Virus record (IMG/VR): IMGVR_UViG_3300022927_000015 | Coordinates: 1 to 64,000 of that record | Source: a virus | DNA: 64,000 bases | Reading direction: 5' to 3' (one strand) | Shown here: piece by piece, positions 16,944-27,000 of the stretch | Numbering within the stretch: the stretch's first letter is position 1 | Layout: each line of letters opens with the position of its first letter | Program-made: the position numbers and the translations under genes | The notes under the pieces: generated by a model | Told to the model about the DNA's origin: nothing | The model's database searches: none | The model's input: only the letters and a program-made list of their open reading frames with translations

Positions 16944-17294
16944 TTAAAGTCTCTTACCAAGAACCGCACCTAATGCAGCTCCTACTAATCGACTGGTTAG
17001 AAGATCATATAGAGCACCCTTCTCAATTCCTAATACTTTAGCAATTGCTTTACCTACCGCCTTTCCTAAAGCAAAACCAGTAAGACCACCTAATACTGAA
17101 CCTAAGATACCCTCATTAACAACTTCTTCCATTACTTCTTCAAGATCACGACCACTTTCATGTTCTTTCATTATGCGATCAACCGCTTCATCGATTGCAG
17201 CTTCCTGCTCGTGGGTTAATGATTCGTTTAACAAAGCCTCAATATCTACTGAGTCATTATGGTTTTCGGTAAGGTAATCTTTAAATGTTTTCAT
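16944..17294 (-). CDS. Probable internal head protein with glycine-zipper C-terminus, 116 aa
   Basis: The N-terminus MKTFKDYLTE is very close to the T4 capsid-targeting peptide MKTYQEFIAEA. Two further Glu-terminated sites of the same type follow: ALLNE-S (after Glu24) and EVVNE-G (after Glu61). The first half is acidic and helical. The last 55 residues (GILGSVLGGLTGFALG..., KAVGKAIAKVLG..., RLVGAALGAVLGKRL) are hydrophobic, Gly/Ala-rich and cationic, like a membrane-active or pore-forming peptide. If the prohead protease cuts at VNE-G, this segment would be released inside the capsid. No family is recognised. Confidence 0.6.
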   Translation of the reverse strand: MKTFKDYLTENHNDSVDIEALLNESLTHEQEAAIDEAVDRIMKEHESGRDLEEVMEEVVNEGILGSVLGGLTGFALGKAVGKAIAKVLGIEKGALYDLLTSRLVGAALGAVLGKRL

Positions 17295-17313
17295 TGTACT
17301 CTATTTCCTTTGT

Positions 17314-17322
17314 TTATATATT
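17314..17322 (-). promoter_or_regulatory. Late-type promoter motif AATATATAA
   Basis: The minus strand reads CTAATATATAAACAAAGG, 19 bp before the ATG of the 116-aa internal-head-type gene and overlapping the stop of the tail-tube-like gene. A good Shine-Dalgarno (AAAGGAAAT) follows. Confidence 0.55.
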
Positions 17323-17875
17323 AGGTAAGATTAACTGCTATATTAAGTATGTTATATGTGAAGTTAATATCAAAGGTTTGGAATTCTACTGTATTGCTTG
17401 AAAAGTTTAAATCTAATGCACTTACACCGGTCATTATCATATCTTTTAGCTGAACGGTAACAAAAATATTTCCTTCGCCGTCTAACATTTGCAAACCTAC
17501 ACCTTCTGGTACGAACGGATCTTTACCTGATAGCTTATAGTAATAGTCAAAAGTTTCAACAGCCATCCAATAATTTATCCACCCATCAAATGCTTGCATG
17601 GTAACAGTTAAAGTTTTATCAAATAGCTCTTGTGTAGGTAAGCTACTTCTAAAGCTCCTAGTATTACCTGGGAAGTCATTTTGTGTAACAGGATCAAAAG
17701 ATGGGCCTGGTAAATTCATTGACTGTATTCCGTAATTAAAATAGTCAATAGGTTCCTTTATAAGACCACCAGGTATCCTATTTAGATAAGGCCTATACTT
17801 ATTTGAAATTTCCTTTGGAATAAAAGTTCTAGGAAACTCAAACCTAAATTGATTATTTCTTGCGCTTAATATCAT
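17321..17875 (-). CDS. Tail tube-like protein (gp19 family fold), 184 aa
   Basis: The order of segments resembles T4 gp19: an early strand (FRFEFPRTFI), FNYGIQSMNLPGPSFDPV (gp19 FQCKATALPAG), DKTLTVTMQAFDGWINYWM (gp19 DWTVTVMND...RQKFVDW), then VTVQLKDMIMTGVSALDLNF and a closing VEFQTFDINFTYN (gp19 IQTFEVTLALDYW). Tail tube proteins stack as hexamers inside the sheath. The length (184) is near gp19 (163). Baseplate tube initiators (gp48/gp54) share this fold, so it could be one of those. It follows large structural genes and precedes a head-type gene. Confidence 0.6.
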   Translation of the reverse strand: MILSARNNQFRFEFPRTFIPKEISNKYRPYLNRIPGGLIKEPIDYFNYGIQSMNLPGPSFDPVTQNDFPGNTRSFRSSLPTQELFDKTLTVTMQAFDGWINYWMAVETFDYYYKLSGKDPFVPEGVGLQMLDGEGNIFVTVQLKDMIMTGVSALDLNFSSNTVEFQTFDINFTYNILNIAVNLT

Positions 17876-17878
17876 ATC

Positions 17879-18808
17879 TTACTCTGCTATGAACCCGCCG
17901 CTGCCGCTCCTAGATTGGCTAAGACCTGATGCAACATTTAATTTTCCTGTTACTGGAGTTCTTTTAGTATTAAATTCCTGTAAATTATTAGCGGCCTGTT
18001 TGAAGTATCTTTTTTCTTTTTTCTTTGATGTTTGAATTTGTGCCTTTTTCCGTATTGCAGTAACCTGTTCCCTTTTCTTTTTATTTGCATCAGCTAAAGC
18101 CTGGGCTTCTTCCGCTTCCTTTAGAGCCAGTTCAGATTCTGCAGATCCTAGCTTATCGGTAAGAGTTGCTACTTCATTAGTGAGAGATAAGTTAGATGCT
18201 TCTAATGCTTGTATAGTTGCAATTTGTTCTTCATCCAAAGATATCATTTCAGCTAATTGAGTATTAAGCCTTTCTATCTCAGACTGTAATTTAGCAAGTT
18301 CTTGTGAATATAGCAATGCCTGTTCATTTAACTTAGAAGTCATTGTTTGTTTGGCAGCATCATTTAAGCCTAAGAATGTACCTGTGTACAAAACGCTTTC
18401 ATCACTTACACCGCTTTCATCCTCCATTCTTGTAGAGATATAAAAGTTATTATTATCCAATGATAAAATCTTCTTTGAATTTTCTTTATCAATTTTAAAG
18501 AGTACTTGACCCTGGGAAGGATCCACTTCTTGTACCCTTGTAAAATTAGGAATTCTTATTTCATCATTTTCACCAACAAAAACTAAAGTAAGAGTACCTA
18601 CATTACTTAAGTCAATCGGCTTATCCACCAATTCACTATTTTCACCAGTCTCATCAAACAGCGTAAAGATAATGTAATCATCAAATGGTGATATTCTAAT
18701 AACACCATCACCCTGTGGTAACGGCTCGGCCGTAGGATTGAGAGTCGTAAACTTTTTATAGTATTCTCTTTCCTTTTTTGTTACTGATATGTTAGTCTGT
18801 ACTGCCAT
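17879..18808 (-). CDS. Structural protein with coiled coil, 309 aa
   Basis: Residues 1-155 appear to be a beta domain (GDGVIRISPFDDYIIFTLF, TLTLVFVGENDEIRIPNF). Residues about 160-235 form a long heptad-rich coiled coil (ELAKLQSEIERLNTQLAEM ... LSLTNEVATLTDKLGSAE). The end is Lys-rich (KKKREQVTAIRKKAQ, SKKKEKRYFK) and then Ser/Gly-rich. The 17-bp overlap with the preceding gene suggests coupled production of partner proteins. The layout fits a virion rod or connector component, but no family is recognised. Confidence 0.5.
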   Translation of the reverse strand: MAVQTNISVTKKEREYYKKFTTLNPTAEPLPQGDGVIRISPFDDYIIFTLFDETGENSELVDKPIDLSNVGTLTLVFVGENDEIRIPNFTRVQEVDPSQGQVLFKIDKENSKKILSLDNNNFYISTRMEDESGVSDESVLYTGTFLGLNDAAKQTMTSKLNEQALLYSQELAKLQSEIERLNTQLAEMISLDEEQIATIQALEASNLSLTNEVATLTDKLGSAESELALKEAEEAQALADANKKKREQVTAIRKKAQIQTSKKKEKRYFKQAANNLQEFNTKRTPVTGKLNVASGLSQSRSGSGGFIAE

Positions 18809-20168
18809 CGTCTTCGGTTAATGTTTGTATTTTTGCTGGTGAAATTGCAGCCTTTACATTTAATCTATCCCTAAATGAAGTAACATACTTGGTCTTAACT
18901 ACTAATTGCTCTACAATTTTTTCTGATGTTTCCCCTGGTCTAGTTCCAGAATTTCCATTATTAACTATGATGTTACTTCCATCATCTTTAGATATCTGAT
19001 TATAGACATTTGCAACTGTAGGTACTACACCTAAGTTTATCTTCATTAATCTTCTTCCGTATTTCTTAACATCAAATGAAGTTAAATTTGCTTGTTTAAT
19101 TATCTGTGTATTATCAGCTCTATTATAAAGTCTTAATAAGTAATTTATTGAAAAGGATGCAGCAATTGAACTATTTAGTACAATAGGTCTAAATAGGATA
19201 GGATTATCAAAGTTTGTGGTTTGTGTATATACCTGAGTACTGGTTTTGGTAAAGTTAGTACCTATCTGTTCACTTACATTAATTTCATGGAATACAACAT
19301 AGTCACCACCTGATGAATTAAGTTGTGCAATGAAATTAGAAAAAGTAGAACCGGTCACCATCCCAGTTAGCTCAAAGTAATCTCCACTATCCGATTCAAC
19401 CACACTTGCATAAAGATCATCATAGATGTCTCTGTTTGCAATAGTAACTGAATTAATTTCTTCTACATTATAATAGCTATAACTGTTTTCAACTATAGTT
19501 TCATAAATCCCAGTAGCCTTAAGTGTAATAGTAGGAGTACCTAAAAAGCCTTGTCCTTCTGTTAACTTATAACCTAGACCGTTAGGTACAGCATTATTAA
19601 ATCCATTATTCATAAAGTAAAGAGAAGGTACACGCCATTCAATATAAGTAGCATATAACTTGTCATTAATTAGAATTGGATCAGGATTAAATACAGGTGT
19701 ATCCGTCTTTAAGAAATTTATAGACGATAAGTTTAGCATCTTACCATCTCTTCTAGGAACTAGTGTTTCAAAAATAATTCCATCAAATCCAGTAAAGCTA
19801 AATCCTGAAATAAAATGGACCCTTATCTTATCATATGCAATCAGCTGCTGTGGGCTAAAAGATTGTAAAAGACTTGCACTATCTGTTAAGAGTGGGTCAA
19901 AATCATTATAAGGAACACCTATGTCAGTATCTAAATAAGCATACTGTGTTTTATTTTCATTGATGGCAGCTACAGATATATCACGATAGTTACCCATCTC
20001 AGCTGCAACCGCATCAGTATTAAATAAGTAACTACCACCCGTATGACCATCTCTCATGATCTCAATAGGGTATGTTGCTGTACTAAACTCTGTTGGATTA
20101 GACTGGCTAGTGTAAATATACTCAATAAGTATACCGTCTGATATTTGTATAAACTTAGATGATTCCAT
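18792..20168 (-). CDS. Probable baseplate or fibre-associated structural protein, 458 aa
   Basis: No named family. The protein opens MESSKFIQISDGILIEYIYT and has alternating hydrophobic beta strands throughout, with an N-terminal domain mentioning YPIEIMRDGHTGG and a C-terminal segment (KIVEQLVVKTKYVTSFRDRLNV). It is encoded between fibre genes and a coiled-coil structural gene with which it overlaps by 17 bp. A structural role is inferred from size, composition and neighbours only. Confidence 0.45.
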   Translation of the reverse strand: MESSKFIQISDGILIEYIYTSQSNPTEFSTATYPIEIMRDGHTGGSYLFNTDAVAAEMGNYRDISVAAINENKTQYAYLDTDIGVPYNDFDPLLTDSASLLQSFSPQQLIAYDKIRVHFISGFSFTGFDGIIFETLVPRRDGKMLNLSSINFLKTDTPVFNPDPILINDKLYATYIEWRVPSLYFMNNGFNNAVPNGLGYKLTEGQGFLGTPTITLKATGIYETIVENSYSYYNVEEINSVTIANRDIYDDLYASVVESDSGDYFELTGMVTGSTFSNFIAQLNSSGGDYVVFHEINVSEQIGTNFTKTSTQVYTQTTNFDNPILFRPIVLNSSIAASFSINYLLRLYNRADNTQIIKQANLTSFDVKKYGRRLMKINLGVVPTVANVYNQISKDDGSNIIVNNGNSGTRPGETSEKIVEQLVVKTKYVTSFRDRLNVKAAISPAKIQTLTEDDGSTD

Positions 20169-20181
20169 TCTAACTATTTAT

Positions 20182-20952
20182 TTACCATTGCAAAAACTTA
20201 GGAGTATAACCTAGACCTATACCTACATACGGTGTAAATCCATTGCTGCCATACCCAACGCCTAGCTGTAATCCAATGCCTAATGTTTTTCTATTTTGTT
20301 TTTGGAGATCTAAAAAACCTTTACTCGTTTGGTCTATTAGTATTCCTTGTGCGCTATTAAAAGTTGTTCCTGGGTAATCAGTTTCAAGATTTACAAAAAC
20401 CTCTTTGGTTTCTCTATCTCTCAATATAGAAGCAGTTAACCAAATGTTCTGGTTAAGATCAATAGTAGCATTACCTAGATCTATTGTACTGTCATGTGCT
20501 TCATAAGGTACAATAATACCAATCTCTCTAGAGCTATTACCCCAAGTAGCAGAGTCCTTAATTTGAAATGCTGAACTAAAATTACCAATGATAGTATCAA
20601 CCACGGTAACAGGTACTTCAACAATAACCTCCTTAATAACAGTCTTGGTTTCTATTATTGTAATAGGTGGTTTATTTTTTTCATACTCAAGTGTTTTCCC
20701 TAGCTCATCAATAGTTAAGGTTAGTGCCATGATCTCAGCTTCAGCATTACCCTTCTCATTAATGTAGTTTTCAATTTCATCCAGTGAAGCTTTCCAATTA
20801 TTCTCTATTCTTGTAGCTTCTCCTTTAGCTTCAGTCGTAGCTTGACACTGTCTTAAAAACAAAATACATAGCACAACAATACCACCTAGTAAAAACATTC
20901 TAGTATTTTTAGGATCAGTAATTACGCTTAATATGTTTTTAAGTATTATCAT
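20182..20952 (-). CDS. Membrane-anchored coiled-coil protein with C-terminal beta-hairpins (spanin-like?), 256 aa
   Basis: A single transmembrane segment lies at about residues 19-34 (MFLLGGIVVLCILFL). A short coiled coil follows (about 44-95), then a Val/Ile-rich extended stretch (ITIIETKTVIKEVIVEVPVTVV). The C-terminal 35 residues (GIGLQLGVGYGSNGF ... YVGIGLGYTPKFLQW) look like outer-membrane beta-hairpins ending in an aromatic residue. Similar N-in/C-outer-membrane designs occur in hypothetical proteins of Bacteroidota phages; one role could be linking the two membranes during lysis. The small coiled-coil gene upstream overlaps by 4 bp. Function is inference. Confidence 0.45.
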   Translation of the reverse strand: MIILKNILSVITDPKNTRMFLLGGIVVLCILFLRQCQATTEAKGEATRIENNWKASLDEIENYINEKGNAEAEIMALTLTIDELGKTLEYEKNKPPITIIETKTVIKEVIVEVPVTVVDTIIGNFSSAFQIKDSATWGNSSREIGIIVPYEAHDSTIDLGNATIDLNQNIWLTASILRDRETKEVFVNLETDYPGTTFNSAQGILIDQTSKGFLDLQKQNRKTLGIGLQLGVGYGSNGFTPYVGIGLGYTPKFLQW

Positions 20953-21191
20953 ATACCCTCTTCATAGATCTGTAATAGCTTATAAGGAGTAACATTACTT
21001 TCTCCGTATTTTTCTATTAAGCTATCCATAAACTTTTTTTCCTTTCCTTTCATTTGCTCAAGCTCAGTAAAAAGACTATCTCTCTTTTCCGCCAAACTTT
21101 CAATACTCTTTTGCATTAGGTCAATAGAAGTTTCAATTTCCTTATACCTGTCTACAAATTCTTTAAGCTCTTTTCTTTCTTTTTTATTCAT
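20949..21191 (-). CDS. Small coiled-coil protein, 80 aa
   Basis: Residues 1-55 are a charged heptad-type helix (KKERKELKEFVDRYKEIETS ... SIESLAEKRDSLFTELEQM). A short C-terminal segment (YGESNVTPYKLLQIYEEGI) follows. It overlaps the fibre gene stop... start arrangement by one base upstream and the membrane protein by 4 bp downstream, so it probably acts with that membrane protein. No signal or membrane segment. Function unknown. Confidence 0.5.
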   Translation of the reverse strand: MNKKERKELKEFVDRYKEIETSIDLMQKSIESLAEKRDSLFTELEQMKGKEKKFMDSLIEKYGESNVTPYKLLQIYEEGI

Positions 21192-24013
21192 TATGGTAAC
21201 ATATATTGTATTGTAAATCTAACACCACTACCATTATTACTAACGGTACTTGCGTATGGGTTCCCGACCCAAATACCACTACCCCATTTAAAGGCTAACC
21301 CATTTGTACCAGCAGCGAAGGCTTCTACTGGCATCATCCGAAATGCATAAGATCCACCTGCACCAGAAAAGAGTGTACCACTTCCGTGTAGAACTGTAAT
21401 GTTGCCTGATGATGGCTTAAGCGGTAATGGCCATATACGCTGAGTAGCATTAGATCCACTAGTCGTAGCAGTTCCGCTAAATGTAACATTACGACCTACT
21501 CTTATCCATTGCCCTGTTATAGAACCTCCACCCGTAATTGTATTAGATGGTCCAAATTCTCCACTTGCAAAAATACCTCTAGTTCTCTCAGGGTTAGATG
21601 CATATAATGGTGTTGAAGGCGGTGTGATCGCGCTGGTGTGATCTATATGAATATTACCTTCCGCATACCAAGTAAACTGTTGCCCATTATAATTAGTGGC
21701 TTCATTAACACCATACGAAAGTAGTTGTAACTTGTCATCATCAGCATCCATTCTTATACCTACAGGTCTGGATTTAGGGGCTATAACTAACCCATTAGTA
21801 CCAGCAGCTGTAGCGGTACCCCTATTAATAATAATGTTATCATTATCATTAGACAGTGGTGAATAATCATCAGTACCTACCTGTGTATGAAATTCTATTG
21901 CTTTATCATCAGTACTATTTGTAAATTTAACAGCACCGTTTCTTGCATCACCTTGTACTGATGAATGATTACTTGATACTGCTAAAGTATAACTTTGCGC
22001 GGTAATTGGAATATCAGCATCAGCTGGTTGTTTGATATAAACCCAACCCCTGCTGGATCCGCTAGAATCACCGAAGTTAACATGGGATGAATACTGATAT
22101 GTAGAGCCATACGGCTCGTACCCCAATATAACTCTACCATTAGACGAAATTGCAGACGCTTTTATACCACCAGATATATAAACATCCCCACCACTTTGTA
22201 AAGCTGTAGCATCACCACCTAAAATAGCTACCTGACGACCTATACCTGATAAACCAAAACCAGTAGCAAGTGAATTTCCTGACCCACCTTTAATAGTTAA
22301 CATATCTCTTGAGGCAGGTGCTGATGAACCAGCTACAGGTCCAATTATTGTAGGCGATGTCGCTGTAGCCGAACCGGGTGTACCAAACTCTATCCATGAA
22401 GCCGTTGCTGCACTTCCTGAGCCTATAGGTTTAATACTCATCACTGACTCAGAATTAATCATGCTTAATCCTGTGCCAGTTTTACCGTAACCAACAAAAA
22501 CACCATTTTGCGTCACAGTTAATCCTCTGGCTTCATTACCTGTATTTTCTACATAAATCTGAATTCTATTGCTTAACCCACTAACCCCAGTCGGTACGTC
22601 TTCTAATGCTATTCTATTATCAACATTACCATCAAAATAGATTCTCTCAATACCTGATCCATCATCACCAATAAACTTATTTCCTGACATGGCTACCAAT
22701 GCACCGGTATCCTGTATTTCCCATGTACTTGATTGTATACCTGCAGTACCATCCCATCTAACTATTCTATTATTAGTGCCAGTATCGGATGTTAAGCTTG
22801 TGCCGTTCCAGCCTAGTATACCTGGGCTAAAACTACCACCTGTTGATAGTGTTCCTAGTTTACCACTAGAACTTATACCTAATAAACCGGCTGGTGTAAT
22901 AGGCACAGATTGAAGTCCTGGGAAATTCCACTCACCACTTAAAGATTCTATATTAACTAGGTCTTTTGCTATTAGCTTCACCTTACCACTATCAAGTACA
23001 ATGCTACCTTCTTTAAGTGTTGCGACTGGCAACGTAACATTACCTGCAGAAATAGATGCATCCTTGCTACCTAAAATATTCATTTCATATTTAGGAAGCT
23101 TAGATGAATTAACCACATTTAGATTAATAGTAAAATCAGATACATCAAGCGGACCTGTAAGAGTAGGCCCCAGAGTACCAGTAGTAAATGAAATTGATCT
23201 ACCTGCCCTAAAACTTTGTCCTTTTTGTAAAGTATAGAGGTTAAATCCATAAGTATCTTGTAAAGATCCAATTGTTCCTGTAACAGATTTAGGTACATTT
23301 ATAACAATAGAATCATCAATACCTAAACCTATTGAAGATAGATTAGCTAAAGCCGATTGTTCATAATTATCAGCAGCAACTGCCCCACCACCCATAAATT
23401 TAATCGCAGACGCCGAACTATCTTTTTGATGAACTAGCATACTTACGACAGATGCATCGATACTACCAGCCATTGTATTGTTAAGCTGGAATGCAGGAGT
23501 AAATGGAATTCCTGGATTAGCAGAAACATCGCCTGGGCCAACCGCGCCTATTAGAGTAGCAGCAACACCTTGGTTACTAACTGTTATTCCTGTTGTTATT
23601 GGAGCTGGGTATAAAACATTTTGGTAAGTAGCTGCATAATTAGGATATGGGTTATTTCCAAACTGTGACCACCCAACTGATGCACCAGAAGGACCAGCTG
23701 GTCCTACTAGGTTTATTCCAGTATTAGTCCAAGTTAATCCTGTAAATTCCCATACATCACCGTTACTCTGTAAGTAGTAATCAGCAGTTAGCGGGGTTAA
23801 AGTAGGTGGCACAACATTAGGATCGGCAGTACCTTCATACCACTCAGTTCCTCTTTCTCCTCTACCGCCTATAGGTCCTGGAGGTCCTAACGGTCCAGCA
23901 GGTCCAACTGGCCCACCGCCGTTAAGTAGTAATTGATCAAAGTTAAAATTGATCTTATCAACTACTTGCGAAATAGTATCGGAGGCAAGTAATTCCTGTA
24001 TTGTTATTGCCAT
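21191..24013 (-). CDS. Tail fibre protein with short collagen-like neck and receptor-tip-like end, 940 aa
   Basis: The N-terminal module MAITIQELLASDTISQVVDKINFNFDQLL is a form common at the base of phage fibres; a variant starts the gene at 34750-35397. A short collagen-like neck follows at about residues 34-53 (GPVGPAGPLGPPGPIGGRG). Most of the protein is Ser/Thr/Gly-rich beta structure. The C-terminal part contains GQWIRVGRNVTFSGTATT, a W-x-R-x-G-x-x-V-x-x-S-G pattern frequent in distal fibre domains. It is therefore probably a long or short tail fibre with a host-contact tip. The receptor is unknown. Confidence 0.7.
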   Translation of the reverse strand: MAITIQELLASDTISQVVDKINFNFDQLLLNGGGPVGPAGPLGPPGPIGGRGERGTEWYEGTADPNVVPPTLTPLTADYYLQSNGDVWEFTGLTWTNTGINLVGPAGPSGASVGWSQFGNNPYPNYAATYQNVLYPAPITTGITVSNQGVAATLIGAVGPGDVSANPGIPFTPAFQLNNTMAGSIDASVVSMLVHQKDSSASAIKFMGGGAVAADNYEQSALANLSSIGLGIDDSIVINVPKSVTGTIGSLQDTYGFNLYTLQKGQSFRAGRSISFTTGTLGPTLTGPLDVSDFTINLNVVNSSKLPKYEMNILGSKDASISAGNVTLPVATLKEGSIVLDSGKVKLIAKDLVNIESLSGEWNFPGLQSVPITPAGLLGISSSGKLGTLSTGGSFSPGILGWNGTSLTSDTGTNNRIVRWDGTAGIQSSTWEIQDTGALVAMSGNKFIGDDGSGIERIYFDGNVDNRIALEDVPTGVSGLSNRIQIYVENTGNEARGLTVTQNGVFVGYGKTGTGLSMINSESVMSIKPIGSGSAATASWIEFGTPGSATATSPTIIGPVAGSSAPASRDMLTIKGGSGNSLATGFGLSGIGRQVAILGGDATALQSGGDVYISGGIKASAISSNGRVILGYEPYGSTYQYSSHVNFGDSSGSSRGWVYIKQPADADIPITAQSYTLAVSSNHSSVQGDARNGAVKFTNSTDDKAIEFHTQVGTDDYSPLSNDNDNIIINRGTATAAGTNGLVIAPKSRPVGIRMDADDDKLQLLSYGVNEATNYNGQQFTWYAEGNIHIDHTSAITPPSTPLYASNPERTRGIFASGEFGPSNTITGGGSITGQWIRVGRNVTFSGTATTSGSNATQRIWPLPLKPSSGNITVLHGSGTLFSGAGGSYAFRMMPVEAFAAGTNGLAFKWGSGIWVGNPYASTVSNNGSGVRFTIQYMLP

Positions 24014-24020
24014 TTTGTTC

Positions 24021-27000
24021 TTATTTTTTAACTATAGTTATACTAAACCCAAATGATTCAGTAAACCCTGTCCTTTTGTTATATATTAGGCTCAGATCAA
24101 ATAGGTTGGTATTAAGTAGCTTTGATCCAACCGCCGTGTTAATAGTTAATCCGCTGGCTGCCTTTTCCGAATTTGTTAATGCAGCAGTTGAATAATTTAA
24201 CGGTAGATTTTCTCTAGTACTCTTAACGTAAAAATCAACATTTGCTATTTTGTATAATTGTAAGATATTTTGTCTAATGTATCTTTCAACATCATCATCT
24301 AAAGTTTCAATATCTGCATAACTAAATTCAGGCTTAATATACTTTTTAAACTGTTCTTTAATAGGTCCAAAGAGATACTCAATTAGTCTCTTCTGAATAA
24401 ACATATAGAACTTAACATAAGTATCATTTTCCTCTGTCATAAAGTTACCTTCTATAAGAGACGGTTGTTTAATAGCATCTTTAATAAATTCCTCAGAATG
24501 TATAAAAGTTTCAAGTTCAATTTGTTGTGGGACCTTTAAATACTTAGAACCAAAGAATGATTTTCTTTCAGTCATTGCTCTTGTACCAATAACTGATTGT
24601 ATTTGGGATTTATCAATACTCTTTCTAAAATATGCAGGTTCCCAGTTTGAAGAGAATGTATAAAAATCTCTACTAAAAATACCTACTTCATTAATAAGTG
24701 GATATAAACTTAAGTATGCGCTATCAGTAGAAAGCTCTAATACTGTTGAAGGATCTTCCTCATTAACTTTATGATAAAAAAGATTTCTAATTTGTCCAAA
24801 CCTTTCAGTGTCGCTACTATTGAATTGTGTGTTTGCATATCTACACAACTCCATAACTTTATACTTGTAAACTTCATCAGGTATTGGACCACCTGTACTA
24901 CCCGTTCCAGTACTACCCGTTCCAGTGCTACCTGTTCCAGTAGATGTATCAAAGTCAATATTAATATAAGGGTCTCTAAAGAAGAATATATCTAACGAAG
25001 TTGGCTCATAATAACCGGCATGTCTACCAATAGGTGTAACTCTAGGTTTAGTTTGTAATGATAAGTCATATCCAATAATATCAGTCAAGTTAAACACTGT
25101 AGGTTTGGCAGGATCCGGTAAGACACCAATGTATACAGATTTAATAATATCTTCTTGTGCTCTAAGTTCAATAGAAAATGTTTGTGCTAAATCTCCATTA
25201 TTATCTAGGATCCTATTACCTTCTTTATCAATAGTTTCATAGACAATATTAGGTGCACCTTGATTAACATTTTTAAAAATAGAAGCAAAGCCAACATCGG
25301 TTAATCTAGACGTATATGCATTAAAACCGCCGCCGACCGTAAAGTAACTTGATTCTAATAACTCCAACGAACTAGGGGTTGGGCCACCAGGTATATAAGG
25401 GGACCCGTTAAGAGTAATGGTTGTAGCAAAAAACTGTGAATCAGAAACAACCCTCTGTATTCCACTAATCTCATATATGTCGGATCCAATTTCAAATTTT
25501 ATTGGATTAAATTGTCCATCACTACCTATTGTAATATCACGCAAAAATCTAGGAGGTATACCATTTACATCAACCACACCCTGTACAAGATAGGCTTGTA
25601 CCGTAGGATTAAATGAAGTAGCTAAAAAGCTTATTGCACCCTGTACGATACCACGCTCATATAAATATCCTTGTCCTGATACCTGGATAGGTTGGCAGTC
25701 TTGTGTTTGATAATCACTTTCAAATGAATACAAAACCGTTCTATCAATACTCTGTGAACCCTTATTAACACACTTGTTTTCTAGTGTAAGAAAGATTAAC
25801 ATTACAACAGTTTTCCACTTATCATTCTTGATAAATTTAATTTGTGTCTCAGGCTTATCAGGTGCATTTGGTATAAGCATTACCGAAAACCTATAATCAT
25901 TAAATCTACCATCATTAACATATGATAATGATTTTGCATTAAAGTTAGGTTTCTTGTTTATATCTGCTTTTGGTTTTGCAATTATTCTAACACCTCTTAA
26001 AAAAGCTTCAGCAAAATTCTTTTCATCGCCTCCACTAAATCTCCCATATCTAAGTTGCTTATCTATTAAGTTTATCTGACCGCCGGTAGTAAACTTATCA
26101 ACTATAAAGTAATCATTAAAGTAATCCTTGTCAATTTTCTGGAATGTACCTGGTGAATATACTGAACCTGTGAAAGGATTTTCTTCAGTAGAATCTACTG
26201 GTGCATTATCTATATAACTCCATGAACTCTTAATGGCTTCATTATCAAAATAATCAGGAAACTCACATAAGTAATACCATTCATGTGTGAAGCCTAGTGG
26301 ATCTTGCCCTATAGAATATTTTGACGGCGCAAAATTATTTTGCCCGAATGCTTCGCTTAAGTTTAAACTATACGGAAGATTTCTAACATTCTTACCGTCA
26401 TTTAAGTATGACCATTTGTTTATGTAAGGGATTACTCTAGATGCAACGGCCTGTTGTTTTAAATAGTTTTCTTCAAGCCTATCATACTCAGAATTAATAA
26501 TAGAATCAAAAGATTGATCTGGATCTGAGTCTTTTAGCAATCCTATAAGTGTAGCAAAGCCACCATCATCATAATAAAACTCTCTAATTTCAGGATTACT
26601 TCGCCCAAATAAGCTATTTTTGTAGTAGTATTCTTCATAAGATAGCTCACCCATTTGGCTAAACATTGTGCTATAGAAATCATAGTCAAAATCTCTTATA
26701 GGAAATATTGAAAATCTACCAAACGAAGGTCTATAATCAGAATACAGTGCAACTTGACCACTTCGCGTAGTTTCAATTTGATTATCGTTAAGAGTTATAA
26801 TTACATTCGTGTCAATATTATTATAACCAATAATTTTACCACTACTGTTTTTTATCGGCTCCTCTAAATAAGGCACCCAATCACCTATCTGGGCAAATCC
26901 ATCTTTAGACTGAACATAGTTACCTTTTACGAACCGATCCTGATCTCCTGCTGTAACTTTAAGTAAAGAACCGGTTACGTCATTTCCACCTACAAAGTTT

